Part shown: positions 25,357 through 32,535 of the stretch, one piece after another
Layout of the letters: every line of letters starts with the position of its first letter
Position numbering within the stretch: position 1 is the stretch's first letter
Origin: a virus
Virus record (IMG/VR): IMGVR_UViG_3300030098_002065
Location: 1 to 33,041 of that record
Reading direction: 5' to 3' (one strand)
Length of the DNA: 33,041 nt
Translations under genes and position numbers: made by a program
The notes under the pieces: generated by a model
What the model was told of the DNA's origin: nothing
Seen by the model: the letters and a program-made list of their open reading frames with translations, nothing else
Databases searched by the model: none

Positions 25357-25420
25357 CCTCATAGTACCTAGCCCCCGTTCCATGACTAGGTTTCATGCGT
25401 CCTTAGACAGGATGAACGGA
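25357..25420 (-). promoter_or_regulatory. Putative glutamine riboswitch (Downstream-peptide RNA class)
   Basis: On the minus strand three pairings can be drawn. P1 pairs CCGTTC (25414-25419) with GAACGG (25375-25380). P2 pairs TCCT with AGGA (25409-25412 and 25400-25403) around a five-base loop. A pseudoknot pairs ACCTAG (25386-25391) with CTAGGT (25366-25371). The bases CGTTCATCC and GGACGCATGAAACC agree, from memory, with the conserved core of the Downstream-peptide RNA, a glutamine aptamer found in Synechococcus, Prochlorococcus and their phages. The pseudoknot ends six bases from the Shine-Dalgarno site of a short peptide gene, the genomic context this class is named for. I could not run a covariance search. 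Confidence 0.8.
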
Positions 25421-25427
25421 CGTGGCG

Positions 25428-25487
25428 TTAATATGAAGGTCTTGTAGGTCTAGGCTTTTTAGTACCTTTTTCTTTTTTCTTAGGCAT
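25428..25487 (-). CDS. Possible 19-aa basic peptide overlapping the psbA end
   Basis: A short frame begins at an ATG inside the last codons of psbA and encodes [19 protein letters not shown]. It is almost purely Lys, Arg and Pro. The overlap with psbA resembles the coupled junctions elsewhere in this phage, and the frame ends exactly before the riboswitch-like RNA. It is very short and there is no independent ribosome site, so it may not be a gene. Confidence 0.35.
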   Translation of the reverse strand: MPKKKEKGTKKPRPTRPSY

Positions 25488-26565
25488 ATTCTATAGTTGG
25501 TGCTGTTAGAGCAACCTCAGATGTTTCAGCTGAAGCTAGATCGAGTGGAAAATTATGTGCGTTCCTTTCATGCATTACTTCCATACCTAAGTTAGCACGG
25601 TTAAGAACGTCTGCCCACGTAGGTACTACTCGACCACTTGAGTCTAAGATAGACTGATTGAAGTTAAAGCCGTTGAGATTGAAAGCCATAGTTGAGATTC
25701 CCATAGAGGTAAACCATACGCAAACGACTGGGAAAGTGGCCAGAAAGAAATGAAGAGAACGGCTATTATTAAAGCTTGCATATTGAAAAATTAATCTACC
25801 GAAGTAGCCATGAGCAGCGACGATGTTATACGTCTCTTCCTCTTGACCAAATTTATAACCATAGTTTTGTGATTCAGTTTCAGTAGTCTCTCTGATGATT
25901 GAAGAAGTAACGAGACTTCCGTGCATAGCAGCGAATAAAGCTCCCCCGAACATCCCAATAACACCCAACATATGGAATGGATGCATGAGGATATTGTGTT
26001 CGGCTTGAAAGACAAACATAAAATTGAAAGTACCGGAAATACCAAGAGGCATACCATCACTGAAACTCCCCTGTCCGAATGGATATATAAGGAAGACAGC
26101 AAAGGCTGCTGATACTGGTGCTGAGTAAGCTACTGTTATCCATGGTCTCATTCCTAGTCTGTAACTAAGTTCCCATTGTCGTCCCATGTAAGCAGAGATA
26201 CCAATGAGGAAGTGCATGATAACGAGCTGGTAAGGTCCGCCATTGTAAAGCCATTCATCGACACTAGCTGCTTCCCAGATTGGGTAGAAGTGCATTCCGA
26301 TGGCATTGGAGCTGGGGACCACTGCTCCTGAGATGATGTTGTTGCCATAAAGTAAAGATCCAGCAACTGGTTCACGTATGCCGTCTATGTCTACAGGCGG
26401 TGCTGCGATGAAAGCGATAATAAAACAGGTTGCTGCTGTTAAAAGTGCGGGTATCATAAGAACACCAAACCACCCCACATAGAGGCGGTTATTAGTGCTC
26501 GTAACCCAGTCACAAAATTCATCCCAATTCTGAAGAGGGGATTTTTGTACTGAGATTGTTGTCAT
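25480..26565 (-). CDS. psbA: Photosystem II reaction centre protein D1
   Basis: A complete 361-aa D1 protein, full length for cyanobacteria, which replaces damaged host D1 during infection and keeps electron flow running. Landmark residues are in place by standard numbering: Gln130 in YMGRQWEL (a D1:1-type residue), Tyr161 (Tyr-Z) in FLIYPF, Asp170 in GSFSD, the [16 protein letters not shown] segment around the P680 histidine, and [10 protein letters not shown] in the plastoquinone (QB) pocket. The C terminus keeps NFPLDLA followed by a removable extension, as for processing after Ala344. No intron or frameshift is seen. It lies 3 bases after the beta-barrel gene and downstream of hli, in the usual cyanopodovirus site before capsid. 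Confidence 0.98.
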   Translation of the reverse strand: MTTISVQKSPLQNWDEFCDWVTSTNNRLYVGWFGVLMIPALLTAATCFIIAFIAAPPVDIDGIREPVAGSLLYGNNIISGAVVPSSNAIGMHFYPIWEAASVDEWLYNGGPYQLVIMHFLIGISAYMGRQWELSYRLGMRPWITVAYSAPVSAAFAVFLIYPFGQGSFSDGMPLGISGTFNFMFVFQAEHNILMHPFHMLGVIGMFGGALFAAMHGSLVTSSIIRETTETESQNYGYKFGQEEETYNIVAAHGYFGRLIFQYASFNNSRSLHFFLATFPVVCVWFTSMGISTMAFNLNGFNFNQSILDSSGRVVPTWADVLNRANLGMEVMHERNAHNFPLDLASAETSEVALTAPTIEYA

Positions 26566-26568
26566 AAT

Positions 26569-26931
26569 TTAGAATGCGTATTTAACGCCTAGTTTTGTAC
26601 CATAAGAGTTGTCGGTATCTTCATCAAATAAATTTGAGAAGGCTACCTCACCATAAACATCTAGTTTATCTGTAGCAGCTACGGAACCACCGAACTTACC
26701 AGACCAAGCTGAGTCAGAGTCAACGCCATCTGCAGCGTTGATTGTCTTACCACCTTGTACATAGTAATCAAGTGATCCGAATGCATTCTCATAACCTACA
26801 TGTAAGTCAGTAGCTCTTGATGTATAATCAGAGCCAGTGTAAGAAGCATTAGTTTCTACATTAACATAAGGTCCAGCGATTGCAGGAACTGTAAAGATAG
26901 ATGCTGTTAGTGCAAGTACTATTTTTTTCAT
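26569..26931 (-). CDS. Small outer-membrane beta-barrel-like protein
   Basis: A 120-aa protein with a clear signal peptide (MKKIVLALTASIFTVPAIA, cleavage before GPYV). The mature part of about 100 aa is made of alternating polar and aromatic strands (YVNVETNASYTG, DLHVGYENAFGSLDYYVQGG, AWSGKFGGSVAATD, LDVYGEVAFSNLF, YGTKLGVKYAF) separated by Asp/Gly/Asn turns. It ends in a Phe, the C-terminal signature that the BAM machinery recognises. About six strands is short for a porin, so it may form a small barrel, or a multimer, or be a periplasmic beta protein. The ATG overlaps the hli stop (TAATG) and psbA follows directly, so it belongs to the photosynthesis cassette. Role unknown. Confidence 0.8.
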   Translation of the reverse strand: MKKIVLALTASIFTVPAIAGPYVNVETNASYTGSDYTSRATDLHVGYENAFGSLDYYVQGGKTINAADGVDSDSAWSGKFGGSVAATDKLDVYGEVAFSNLFDEDTDNSYGTKLGVKYAF

Positions 26932-27116
26932 TAAAAGATTCCAGGAATAATTTGTCCAGTGAATATGTAAGAACCGAGGGCAGCAATGATACCAATCATA
27001 GCTAGTTGACCATTGACACGCTCTGCATTCTCAAAATAAGGTTGTGATATTACTTCTACTTGAGGTTCGGTAGCAAATCTATTTTGCCTTCCACCTGGTT
27101 CAGTTGTAGTAGTCAT
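26931..27116 (-). CDS. hli: High-light-inducible protein
   Basis: A 61-aa one-helix protein of the chlorophyll a/b-binding superfamily. The signature AERVNGQLAMIG (31-42) supplies Glu, Asn and the Gly-x-x-Ala pattern that bind chlorophyll, and the helix runs on through IIAALGSYIF. Such proteins bind chlorophyll and carotenoid at the thylakoid membrane and protect photosystem II during repair, complementing the phage D1 encoded two genes on. Start is the only ATG in frame, 13 bases after the T-rich end of a hairpin. Co-translation with the downstream beta-barrel gene is indicated by the TAATG junction. Confidence 0.97.
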   Translation of the reverse strand: MTTTTEPGGRQNRFATEPQVEVISQPYFENAERVNGQLAMIGIIAALGSYIFTGQIIPGIF

Positions 27117-27121
27117 TGATA

Positions 27122-27175
27122 GTTAAATAAAGAACGATGCCGAGGATGATAGGTCAGGTCGGCACACATTCTTTA
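27122..27175 (-). terminator. Long imperfect hairpin between scaffold block and hli cassette
   Basis: On the minus strand AAAGAA (27174-27169) pairs with TTCTTT (27134-27129), and inside it TGCCGA (27164-27159) pairs with TCGGCA (27143-27138) around a 15-base loop, separated by small internal loops. The hairpin begins on the stop codon of the 52-aa gene, and the descending arm runs into TTCTTTATTT. It could terminate or attenuate transcription before hli, or act as an RNA processing site. Confidence 0.45.
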
Positions 27176-27331
27176 AGCTGTGTTACGCCTATGTGCGTCC
27201 TTATCATGTGCATTCACATGTTTAGCTAATTTAGGTGTTGGCTTTGGCTTTGGCTTTGGTGGCTTATCATAAGGACCAGGTTTCCATGGTCTATAAGGAG
27301 CGTCTTCTGGGTTAGGTTCTTTTCCTGGCAT
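27173..27331 (-). CDS. Proline-rich small protein, 52 aa
   Basis: The protein starts MPGKEPNPEDAPYRPWKPGP and carries a KPPKPKPKPKPTPK stretch (about 23-36, partly from a repeated DNA triplet series), then a His/Asp/Arg-rich tail. It is certainly disordered and basic. It begins just after the scaffold stop and ends in the hairpin before hli. Its place next to scaffold and portal suggests a minor structural or assembly part, but there is no direct evidence. Confidence 0.55.
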   Translation of the reverse strand: MPGKEPNPEDAPYRPWKPGPYDKPPKPKPKPTPKLAKHVNAHDKDAHRRNTA

Positions 27332-27333
27332 AG

Positions 27334-28146
27334 TTAAAAATTTAAATCAGATCGTTGTACTTTTTCCATCACATCTCTACGATATGCTGGGTCTTTATCA
27401 TATTTAGGATCACTCATAGCAGCAACCATTTCGGCTTGACTACGATAAGTATCTCCTTTATTTGAAGGTGCATTTCCTGTTAACATTTTACCGTCGTATC
27501 CTACTCTATCATTATATCGTTGAGCTAAAGAATTGACTGCAAAGAAAGCTGAATTAATATCACCATTTTGCATGACAGCATCAAACATTCCTATCTCTTG
27601 TTCAGTTAGATTTGTTTGAGCCCACTGTAACATGTTAGCATAGTTCTGATCTCCACCTACCAAACCTTTTAATTCTTTAACATCTTGTTGTGATAGATCA
27701 GGTATAGCTTGGTATTTAGATTCAGCATCAGCTCTAAACTGTAGGAAGTTTTGTATAATATCCTGCTTACTCATACTACTGAGTTTATCCATCATATCCT
27801 TACTGATCTCTCCTTTCTCAGACGAAGCTTGTTCATATAAGTCTTCTAAGAAAGCATATCCATCAGGAGATTCAGGCTTCTCATCTGTATCAGTTTTTGC
27901 TTCTGTCTCGGGCTCTTCAGAACTTTGTTCTTGTGAATCCGGTGCAGATTTTTCGCCCAATTTTTTCTCTAGTTCTATATAAGCATTCTCTAGTTCTTGA
28001 GCATTTTTATATTTACCAGCAAGCATACTCTCTTGCTGTTCCTCCATTGCTTCTCCTACTTCGAGAGAATTCTGTTCGTCTGGAGTTAAGTTTTCAGATG
28101 TGGAGACTGTATCAGTCCCCGCATCATACGTCATTGTTTCTGCCAT
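27334..28146 (-). CDS. Capsid scaffolding protein (T7 gp9)
   Basis: A 270-aa acidic, Gln/Glu/Ser-rich protein in the gene 9 position, after the portal and before the coat gene. The N-terminal YDAGTDTVSTSENLTPDEQNS and the GKYKNAQELENAYIELEKKL helix (about 45-65) are typical of the gp9 family, in which a disordered acidic first half is followed by a helical coat-binding C terminus (FDAVMQNGDINSAFFAVNSL, ending in a basic SDLNF). T7 gp9 is 307 aa. It directs head assembly and leaves before DNA packaging. It overlaps the portal stop in TAATG. Confidence 0.93.
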   Translation of the reverse strand: MAETMTYDAGTDTVSTSENLTPDEQNSLEVGEAMEEQQESMLAGKYKNAQELENAYIELEKKLGEKSAPDSQEQSSEEPETEAKTDTDEKPESPDGYAFLEDLYEQASSEKGEISKDMMDKLSSMSKQDIIQNFLQFRADAESKYQAIPDLSQQDVKELKGLVGGDQNYANMLQWAQTNLTEQEIGMFDAVMQNGDINSAFFAVNSLAQRYNDRVGYDGKMLTGNAPSNKGDTYRSQAEMVAAMSDPKYDKDPAYRRDVMEKVQRSDLNF

Positions 28147-29738
28147 TAGATCTGTTCTTCAGGTGGTGGTGCTAATGCTTGTTCAAGCTGAGGATTTTTA
28201 GTTGGATCAGCTAATGGTGTATTCATCATAGCTGGTGTTTGTTTTATTGCTTCCATCTCTGCTTGTTGTTGCATCTGTTGTTGTTGCTGGCCTTGTATTT
28301 CTTCCATACTCTTAACGAGATTAAGAACGTCAATACCTTGAGCAGCAGCAAGCCGCTTAATAAGTTCATCAGGATTAATGTACTGTTGGATAGCTTCTGC
28401 ACCCATTGTCTGTGCAATGGTAGTGAGGAATTGTCCTAATGCTTGTACATCTTGTCCTCTACCTAGACTATTAATACCAGCTACAATGGTTGGTTTAACT
28501 AATCCTTTAGGTATACGTGGGATCTCTCCTGTCTTTTGGAATACATTTAATATTCTATTTAGATATGGGACTAGGAACTCTGTTGTTAATAACCCGAATA
28601 ATCCTCCTAACTGTTGTTCCAATTCCAGTTGAGTCATCCTTACTTCTTCAGCAGTAGTACGTTCTGACTGCCTTACATTAAGTATAAGGAATGCCTCACT
28701 TAATCTTTTCTCTAACTGACCCATTAGCTCGTAAGCTGTTTGGAAGTCAGCAGTCTTCCCTACTTGTACAACACCGATATCGTCTGGTCGTCCTTGAACG
28801 ATTGCTCCATTGCCTGCTTGGGCTAGAGTGGCTGGTTTAGTTGTGCTTGAGGGTGATACTACAAAGACAACCTTAGCTGCCGCTGCAGAGCCTTCTACGA
28901 TAGCCTGAGAGAGTGCTTCAAGAGACTTAAGATCTCCTATGAATTGCCCTACTCTACCTCTACCGTAAGCTTCACCATCTACTGTATTAAACCTTAAAGG
29001 TAACCACGGAGTAGCATCTACTGGTGCTTTACTTATTGATTTAGGAATTACTTTACCGTATACTTCTTGATGCCAGATGTATCTATTATTATCACGTTTA
29101 ACGTGTGTGTATACATCACATTCTTCCTTACCTGCTGTATTATATCCCTCTTCATTAGGGGACTGAGCTGAGTATTTATCTTCAACTTCTTTAGGTAAGT
29201 CTTGTTCTATTAACTTTTTATTGATACGTTCTTTTGTGACTATCTCAATTACTTGACCGTTACCATCTCGTTCTATAACGTAGCGATTTAGAGGAAATAA
29301 TTTAAGACCTGCTTTGCCCATAAAGATAAGAGCATTACCACCGACAACTAAATGCTGTAGTGCTTGGTGTATTACTACACGATCATCTGATGCAGCAATA
29401 GCATCAAGGATAGTGCGTTCTATCTTAGCAAAGGATAAGTCTATTTCTGATTTCATTTCTGGTGAAAACTCCTCACCTAACTGAGACTCATCTACTTGTA
29501 GCTTAAAGAAGCTGGTCTGTGGAGGGACTAATGACAGTGATAGCTTTGAAGCTAATGCCACTACTCCCTTCGCACCAACGCTTTGCCATGGAGTCTTAAG
29601 TTGTTTCATACCCATGGTTCTTTCTTCATGACCACGGATAAGATAAGGTAGAGTTAATTTAGAAGCCTCTTCTGCTTCGCTTAGAAACTGGGAACGATCA
29701 CTTGTTAAATAGTCATAACGTTCTTTAGCTGTTGCCAT
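28146..29738 (-). CDS. Portal protein (head-tail connector, T7 gp8)
   Basis: A 530-aa protein (T7 gp8 536 aa), which forms the dodecameric portal through which DNA enters and leaves. It starts MATAKERYDYLTSDRSQFLS, followed by ASKLTLPYLI and TPWQSVGAKGVVALASKLSL, the conserved gp8 N-terminal block. Other clear segments are VVGGNALIFMG (about 130-140), GRGRVGQFIGDL, and SEAFLILNVRQSERTTAEEV in the wing and crown region. The C terminus is Gln-rich (MEEIQGQQQQQMQQQAEMEA), probably disordered. Its ATG follows the gp7.3-like gene by 5 bases. Confidence 0.95.
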   Translation of the reverse strand: MATAKERYDYLTSDRSQFLSEAEEASKLTLPYLIRGHEERTMGMKQLKTPWQSVGAKGVVALASKLSLSLVPPQTSFFKLQVDESQLGEEFSPEMKSEIDLSFAKIERTILDAIAASDDRVVIHQALQHLVVGGNALIFMGKAGLKLFPLNRYVIERDGNGQVIEIVTKERINKKLIEQDLPKEVEDKYSAQSPNEEGYNTAGKEECDVYTHVKRDNNRYIWHQEVYGKVIPKSISKAPVDATPWLPLRFNTVDGEAYGRGRVGQFIGDLKSLEALSQAIVEGSAAAAKVVFVVSPSSTTKPATLAQAGNGAIVQGRPDDIGVVQVGKTADFQTAYELMGQLEKRLSEAFLILNVRQSERTTAEEVRMTQLELEQQLGGLFGLLTTEFLVPYLNRILNVFQKTGEIPRIPKGLVKPTIVAGINSLGRGQDVQALGQFLTTIAQTMGAEAIQQYINPDELIKRLAAAQGIDVLNLVKSMEEIQGQQQQQMQQQAEMEAIKQTPAMMNTPLADPTKNPQLEQALAPPPEEQI

Positions 29739-29743
29739 TGTTA

Positions 29744-30193
29744 TTAGATATTAAGTGATCCAGATTGTAATTGATTTCTATTTAATGAGCCTGTTCCTGA
29801 TACTCTTGGTTTAGTAAATGTCAAACCACCTTGTGATCTAACACCTGTTACTCCCTTACCCTCTTGGGCTAGGTTGTATAGGTCTTTCATTTGTTGCTGT
29901 TGTGCTCCTGACAGACCTGCAAAGTCTGAGGTTAATGCTTGCTCCCCTCTTTGTAGGTTTTCAATATTAGCTCTAGCTCCAGCAAAATCTGCTTGTAATC
30001 CAGAGAGTCCTGTACGCAGTTGATCTCTGATATCCTGTTCTCTACCTAAACTAGCTTGTCTACCAGCCTGCCAGTTAGAGAATCCTAATGCTTGTTGATC
30101 TAGCTCGCCAAACTTTTGTCTGATCCAAGCGTCATCATAGTCATTAGGTGTGAGTGTTGTTTGATAAACGGTTTTTCTTTTTTTGCCGCCCAT
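29744..30193 (-). CDS. Likely virion protein, T7 gp7.3 counterpart
   Basis: A 149-aa protein with a basic opening (MGGKKRKTVYQ), a Gln/Leu/Ala-rich helical middle (about 45-110) and a Gly/Ser/Thr-rich end (SGTGSLNRNQLQSGSLNI). T7 gp7.3, a tail-assembly protein found in virions, lies just before the portal gene in the same way and has the same start (MGKK) and a similar SSGGGINI end. The match covers only the two tips and the position. It may help tail assembly and host range. T7 gp7.3 is 99 aa, so this protein has a longer coiled middle. Confidence 0.6.
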   Translation of the reverse strand: MGGKKRKTVYQTTLTPNDYDDAWIRQKFGELDQQALGFSNWQAGRQASLGREQDIRDQLRTGLSGLQADFAGARANIENLQRGEQALTSDFAGLSGAQQQQMKDLYNLAQEGKGVTGVRSQGGLTFTKPRVSGTGSLNRNQLQSGSLNI

Positions 30194-30203
30194 AGTTCTT
30201 TAC

Positions 30204-30623
30204 CTAAAGTGTAAGTGTTACATAGGAATGTGAGTCATTCCAGTTTAAAGTTTTTAATTTTTTAGCAAGACCTTTCCTGGTCTTTGCCTCTATAAAATCA
30301 CAACCATTAATCTTAGCAAAGTTTATTACAGAATCATTAAATGTTTCCATGACTTCATCAAAATCAAAGCCTGATTTAGTAGACCATCCATGTATATGAA
30401 ATCCTTTTTTATTTGGATACTCTGTAATTTCTCCAAAACATACGGATACTATATCATGGTCTTCAACTACTATCCATAAGAAGCATGCTCCATTGATGAT
30501 TGGTCTTAACATATCATTAGCGTCAGCTCCTTCTGGGGAGTGAGCTAATGCTTTATCAATTAATGGTTTTACTTCAATCCATACACTAGGTACTTCATGG
30601 GGTGGTACAAGTAAGGCTCTCAT
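30204..30623 (-). CDS. GNAT-like acetyltransferase-fold protein
   Basis: A 139-aa protein whose layout suggests the GNAT fold: an N-terminal helical part (PSVWIEVKPLIDKALAHSPE), then strands CFLWIVVEDHDIVSVCFGEIT and a helix region FDEVMETFNDSVINFAKING, and a last pair of strands (CDFIEAKTRKGLAKKLKTLNW, YVTLTL). Proteins with the same W-I-V strand and a closing GxxKxLKxLG-like turn occur in many podoviruses next to structural genes. The acetyl-CoA P-loop (Q/RxxGxG/A) is not clear, so enzyme activity is doubtful. Its ATG overlaps the stop of the 344-aa gene. Confidence 0.5.
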   Translation of the reverse strand: MRALLVPPHEVPSVWIEVKPLIDKALAHSPEGADANDMLRPIINGACFLWIVVEDHDIVSVCFGEITEYPNKKGFHIHGWSTKSGFDFDEVMETFNDSVINFAKINGCDFIEAKTRKGLAKKLKTLNWNDSHSYVTLTL

Positions 30624-31654
30624 TTTATCTTATGTGGTGGTCTCTTATCTTCTCTTGGTGTCTCTAATTTTCTCTGGAACTGAGTCTTGGATTTAATCTC
30701 ATTCTCTAGTTCATTGTATTGATCTATAGGTATGAAGACATCATACTTAAAGTCTTTAGCAGTACCAAGTTTCTTAGCTAAGTCATATGCTCTTGCTGCA
30801 ACGACTCCTCCTTCTATAAGGTCTCCATGATGTTTACTCTTCCAAGGCTTGTAATTACGATCAGGATCTACATCCCATGTATCTTTTATTCGGTAACCTA
30901 TGAGTTCACCCTTATCATTTTTCTCTGGTACAAAGTTTAGGTGACCTAGAGATCCTAGTGTACGTTTAGATCCTGTGTATCCACTACCATATGTACTTAG
31001 TAATGTACTCTTAGGATCGTAGGCAGGGTTATCCATCCATGCTGGTCCTAAATCAGATAAACCTTCTGGGTTGTTAGGGTGTGGTATCTGCTTATCTCTA
31101 TCAGGGTAAGCACCTCTTACATGCTCACCAACGACATCAAGTAAGATGTTCCGTGGTAGCTCAGTAACTACATCACCTTTAACTCCACCTGTAAGGTATT
31201 GTGCGAAACGTTTATAGTGTTCAGGTGTACCTATCTTGTTTAAGAAAGCATCTCTTATACCTAGAGGGTTTTTTCTTACCTGATTAGCACCCTGTATAGT
31301 TAATCCTCCTACACCTAATGCAGCGGCTGGTGTTGGACCAGTAGCTAACATCTTAGGTGTGAATGCTTTCCAAGGTCTTAGGTGCTGCCAGTTTTTAATA
31401 CCACTTCTAGTAAGTTCAGGTAACATTCCTTTCTTAAATGCAGTATCACTGATAGTCATCTTACCTACTTCATTCTTGAGTAGGTTCTTAGCTCCACTTG
31501 CTAATGCTGGTAGTGCAGCTCTTGCTCCACCATATAAACCACCAATAGCAAGTGAATTGGTTACATGATCTTCAGTCTTACCTCCAATCTGCATATCTTT
31601 CAACATACCTGGAGGTAAGGACTGCTTATACTTTTCTAGCTCATCTTTATTCAT
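30620..31654 (-). CDS. Unknown 344-aa structural-type protein
   Basis: I do not recognise this protein. It contains an Ala/Gly-rich stretch near the start (GGLYGGARAALPALASGAKN), another at about 103-120 (TPAAALGVGGLTIQGANQV), and a long hydrophilic part rich in Asp, Pro, Lys and Tyr. The hydrophobic pieces could be amphipathic helices for a virion or membrane-contact role. The ATG at 31654 is chosen because a strong AGAGAGAGG ribosome site (31659-31667) precedes it and it overlaps the stop of the upstream gene by 8 bases; a longer frame opens only with TTG at 31681. Position before the portal matches the T7 gene 6.7-7.3 group, of which gp6.7 and gp7.3 are virion proteins. Confidence 0.8.
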   Translation of the reverse strand: MNKDELEKYKQSLPPGMLKDMQIGGKTEDHVTNSLAIGGLYGGARAALPALASGAKNLLKNEVGKMTISDTAFKKGMLPELTRSGIKNWQHLRPWKAFTPKMLATGPTPAAALGVGGLTIQGANQVRKNPLGIRDAFLNKIGTPEHYKRFAQYLTGGVKGDVVTELPRNILLDVVGEHVRGAYPDRDKQIPHPNNPEGLSDLGPAWMDNPAYDPKSTLLSTYGSGYTGSKRTLGSLGHLNFVPEKNDKGELIGYRIKDTWDVDPDRNYKPWKSKHHGDLIEGGVVAARAYDLAKKLGTAKDFKYDVFIPIDQYNELENEIKSKTQFQRKLETPREDKRPPHKIK

Positions 31655-31829
31655 CGATCCTCTCTCTGTACCACTCCACAACGGATCGTTGTCCTGCTTT
31701 ATACATGATAGTGTTCAACTCCTCTTTGGGATGTGGGTTTACAGGTGGGAATTTATCTTCCATCTCTAATGCTAGAGACTGGATGTTTGGCCCGAGTAAT
31801 GGCTCAAGCGTATTTGGGTAGGTTGACAT
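31647..31829 (-). CDS. Small conserved-type protein after the reductase, 60 aa
   Basis: The protein begins MSTYPNTLEPLLGPNIQSLA and is rich in Pro, Glu and Asn, with a C-terminal helix (AGQRSVVEWYRERIDE). It overlaps the reductase beta stop by 26 bases and the next start by 8. I believe short proteins with a similar MSTxPNTLEP opening follow the reductase in related cyanopodoviruses, but I cannot check. The chain of overlaps supports it as a gene. Function unknown; a partner of the reductase or a small virion protein are both possible. Confidence 0.7.
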   Translation of the reverse strand: MSTYPNTLEPLLGPNIQSLALEMEDKFPPVNPHPKEELNTIMYKAGQRSVVEWYRERIDE

Positions 31830-32535
31830 TGCTATGCTCGAAGAAAGCTGGCATGCGGGCTCGCTGTGTCTCAGAAAAGCTTGGTGCTTTGCCTTGATAC
31901 ATTAAGGAATCGCTAGCATCCAGCCAAAATTTTTTGTCCAAATATTTATCGGCAGTATTTATACCTAGAGGTTGTAGAATCCAGTTAATCGTGGCCTTCC
32001 TAAGTTTATCCAAAGAAGGAGAAGGAGATAACCCCAACTCAGTACATACAAGAGAATTCGTTCCGACATGGATCTGCTCGTCCCTGGAGATATCGGCAGA
32101 TACTGTACGAAGAGGAGCATCCCCATTAAACCTAAACATAGGGAGTAGAACGAAGAAGATGGCCCGTTCTGCGACCAAAGCTTTTGTAATAGTGTGGTCA
32201 GGGTGTGCAATCCAGGCATCTCTTATTCTTTTAGCCTCCAATTCTTCTGATGCATCTTCTTTAATTCCATGTGCATCTACAATATATCCCAGTGCGAGAT
32301 CATGTCGTACCTCGTCTTCAACATTTGAGAGCAGAAGCTCCCGAGCGTGTTCGGGAACTTCCTTTTCAAGTGCTTCAGTAATGAATTCTCCCACTGGTAG
32401 CTCCATGTGACGTATTGCCAATGCACGTCTAATAGCATCTTCTGATCCATCTTTAAATATTCCAGCGGTAGGGATTACGGGGGACCACTTCCGCTTACGG
32501 TCCATTAATTTTTGATACGGTGTTTTTCTCATCAT
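31804..32535 (-). CDS. nrdB: Class I ribonucleotide reductase beta subunit
   Basis: A 243-aa protein of the ferritin-like helical-bundle family, which generates and stores the oxidant for reductase alpha. The E-x-x-H pairs that hold the two metals are visible: Glu75 and His78 (VEDEVRH), Glu153 and His156 (SRDEQIH), with Glu123 (VAERAIF) as the other carboxylate, and a further acid near residues 45-50. It is shorter than E. coli NrdB (375 aa). By spacing from the first His, the usual radical Tyr is a Leu (residue 82), suggesting a Tyr-free type. The ATG at 32535 overlaps the alpha stop in ATGA; a longer frame would need a TTG. Cyanopodovirus reductases of this kind were re-annotated as class I in published work. 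Confidence 0.85.
   Translation of the reverse strand: MMRKTPYQKLMDRKRKWSPVIPTAGIFKDGSEDAIRRALAIRHMELPVGEFITEALEKEVPEHARELLLSNVEDEVRHDLALGYIVDAHGIKEDASEELEAKRIRDAWIAHPDHTITKALVAERAIFFVLLPMFRFNGDAPLRTVSADISRDEQIHVGTNSLVCTELGLSPSPSLDKLRKATINWILQPLGINTADKYLDKKFWLDASDSLMYQGKAPSFSETQRARMPAFFEHSNVNLPKYA

Noticed and set aside
27185-27225. A second copy of the riboswitch-like core (AAGGACGCACATAGG) and a CATGTG/CACATG inverted repeat
   Set aside because: Only part of the core matches, P1 and the pseudoknot cannot be formed, and the bases are explained as the coding end of the 52-aa proline-rich protein.
27240-27262. GGCTTT tandem triplets as a microsatellite or CRISPR-like repeat
   Set aside because: Only three to four short units, explained by the Lys-Pro repeats of the proline-rich small protein.
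31655-31681. TTG-started extension of the 344-aa protein
   Set aside because: The ATG at 31654 has a strong ribosome site at the right distance, and the extension would lie fully inside the upstream gene.
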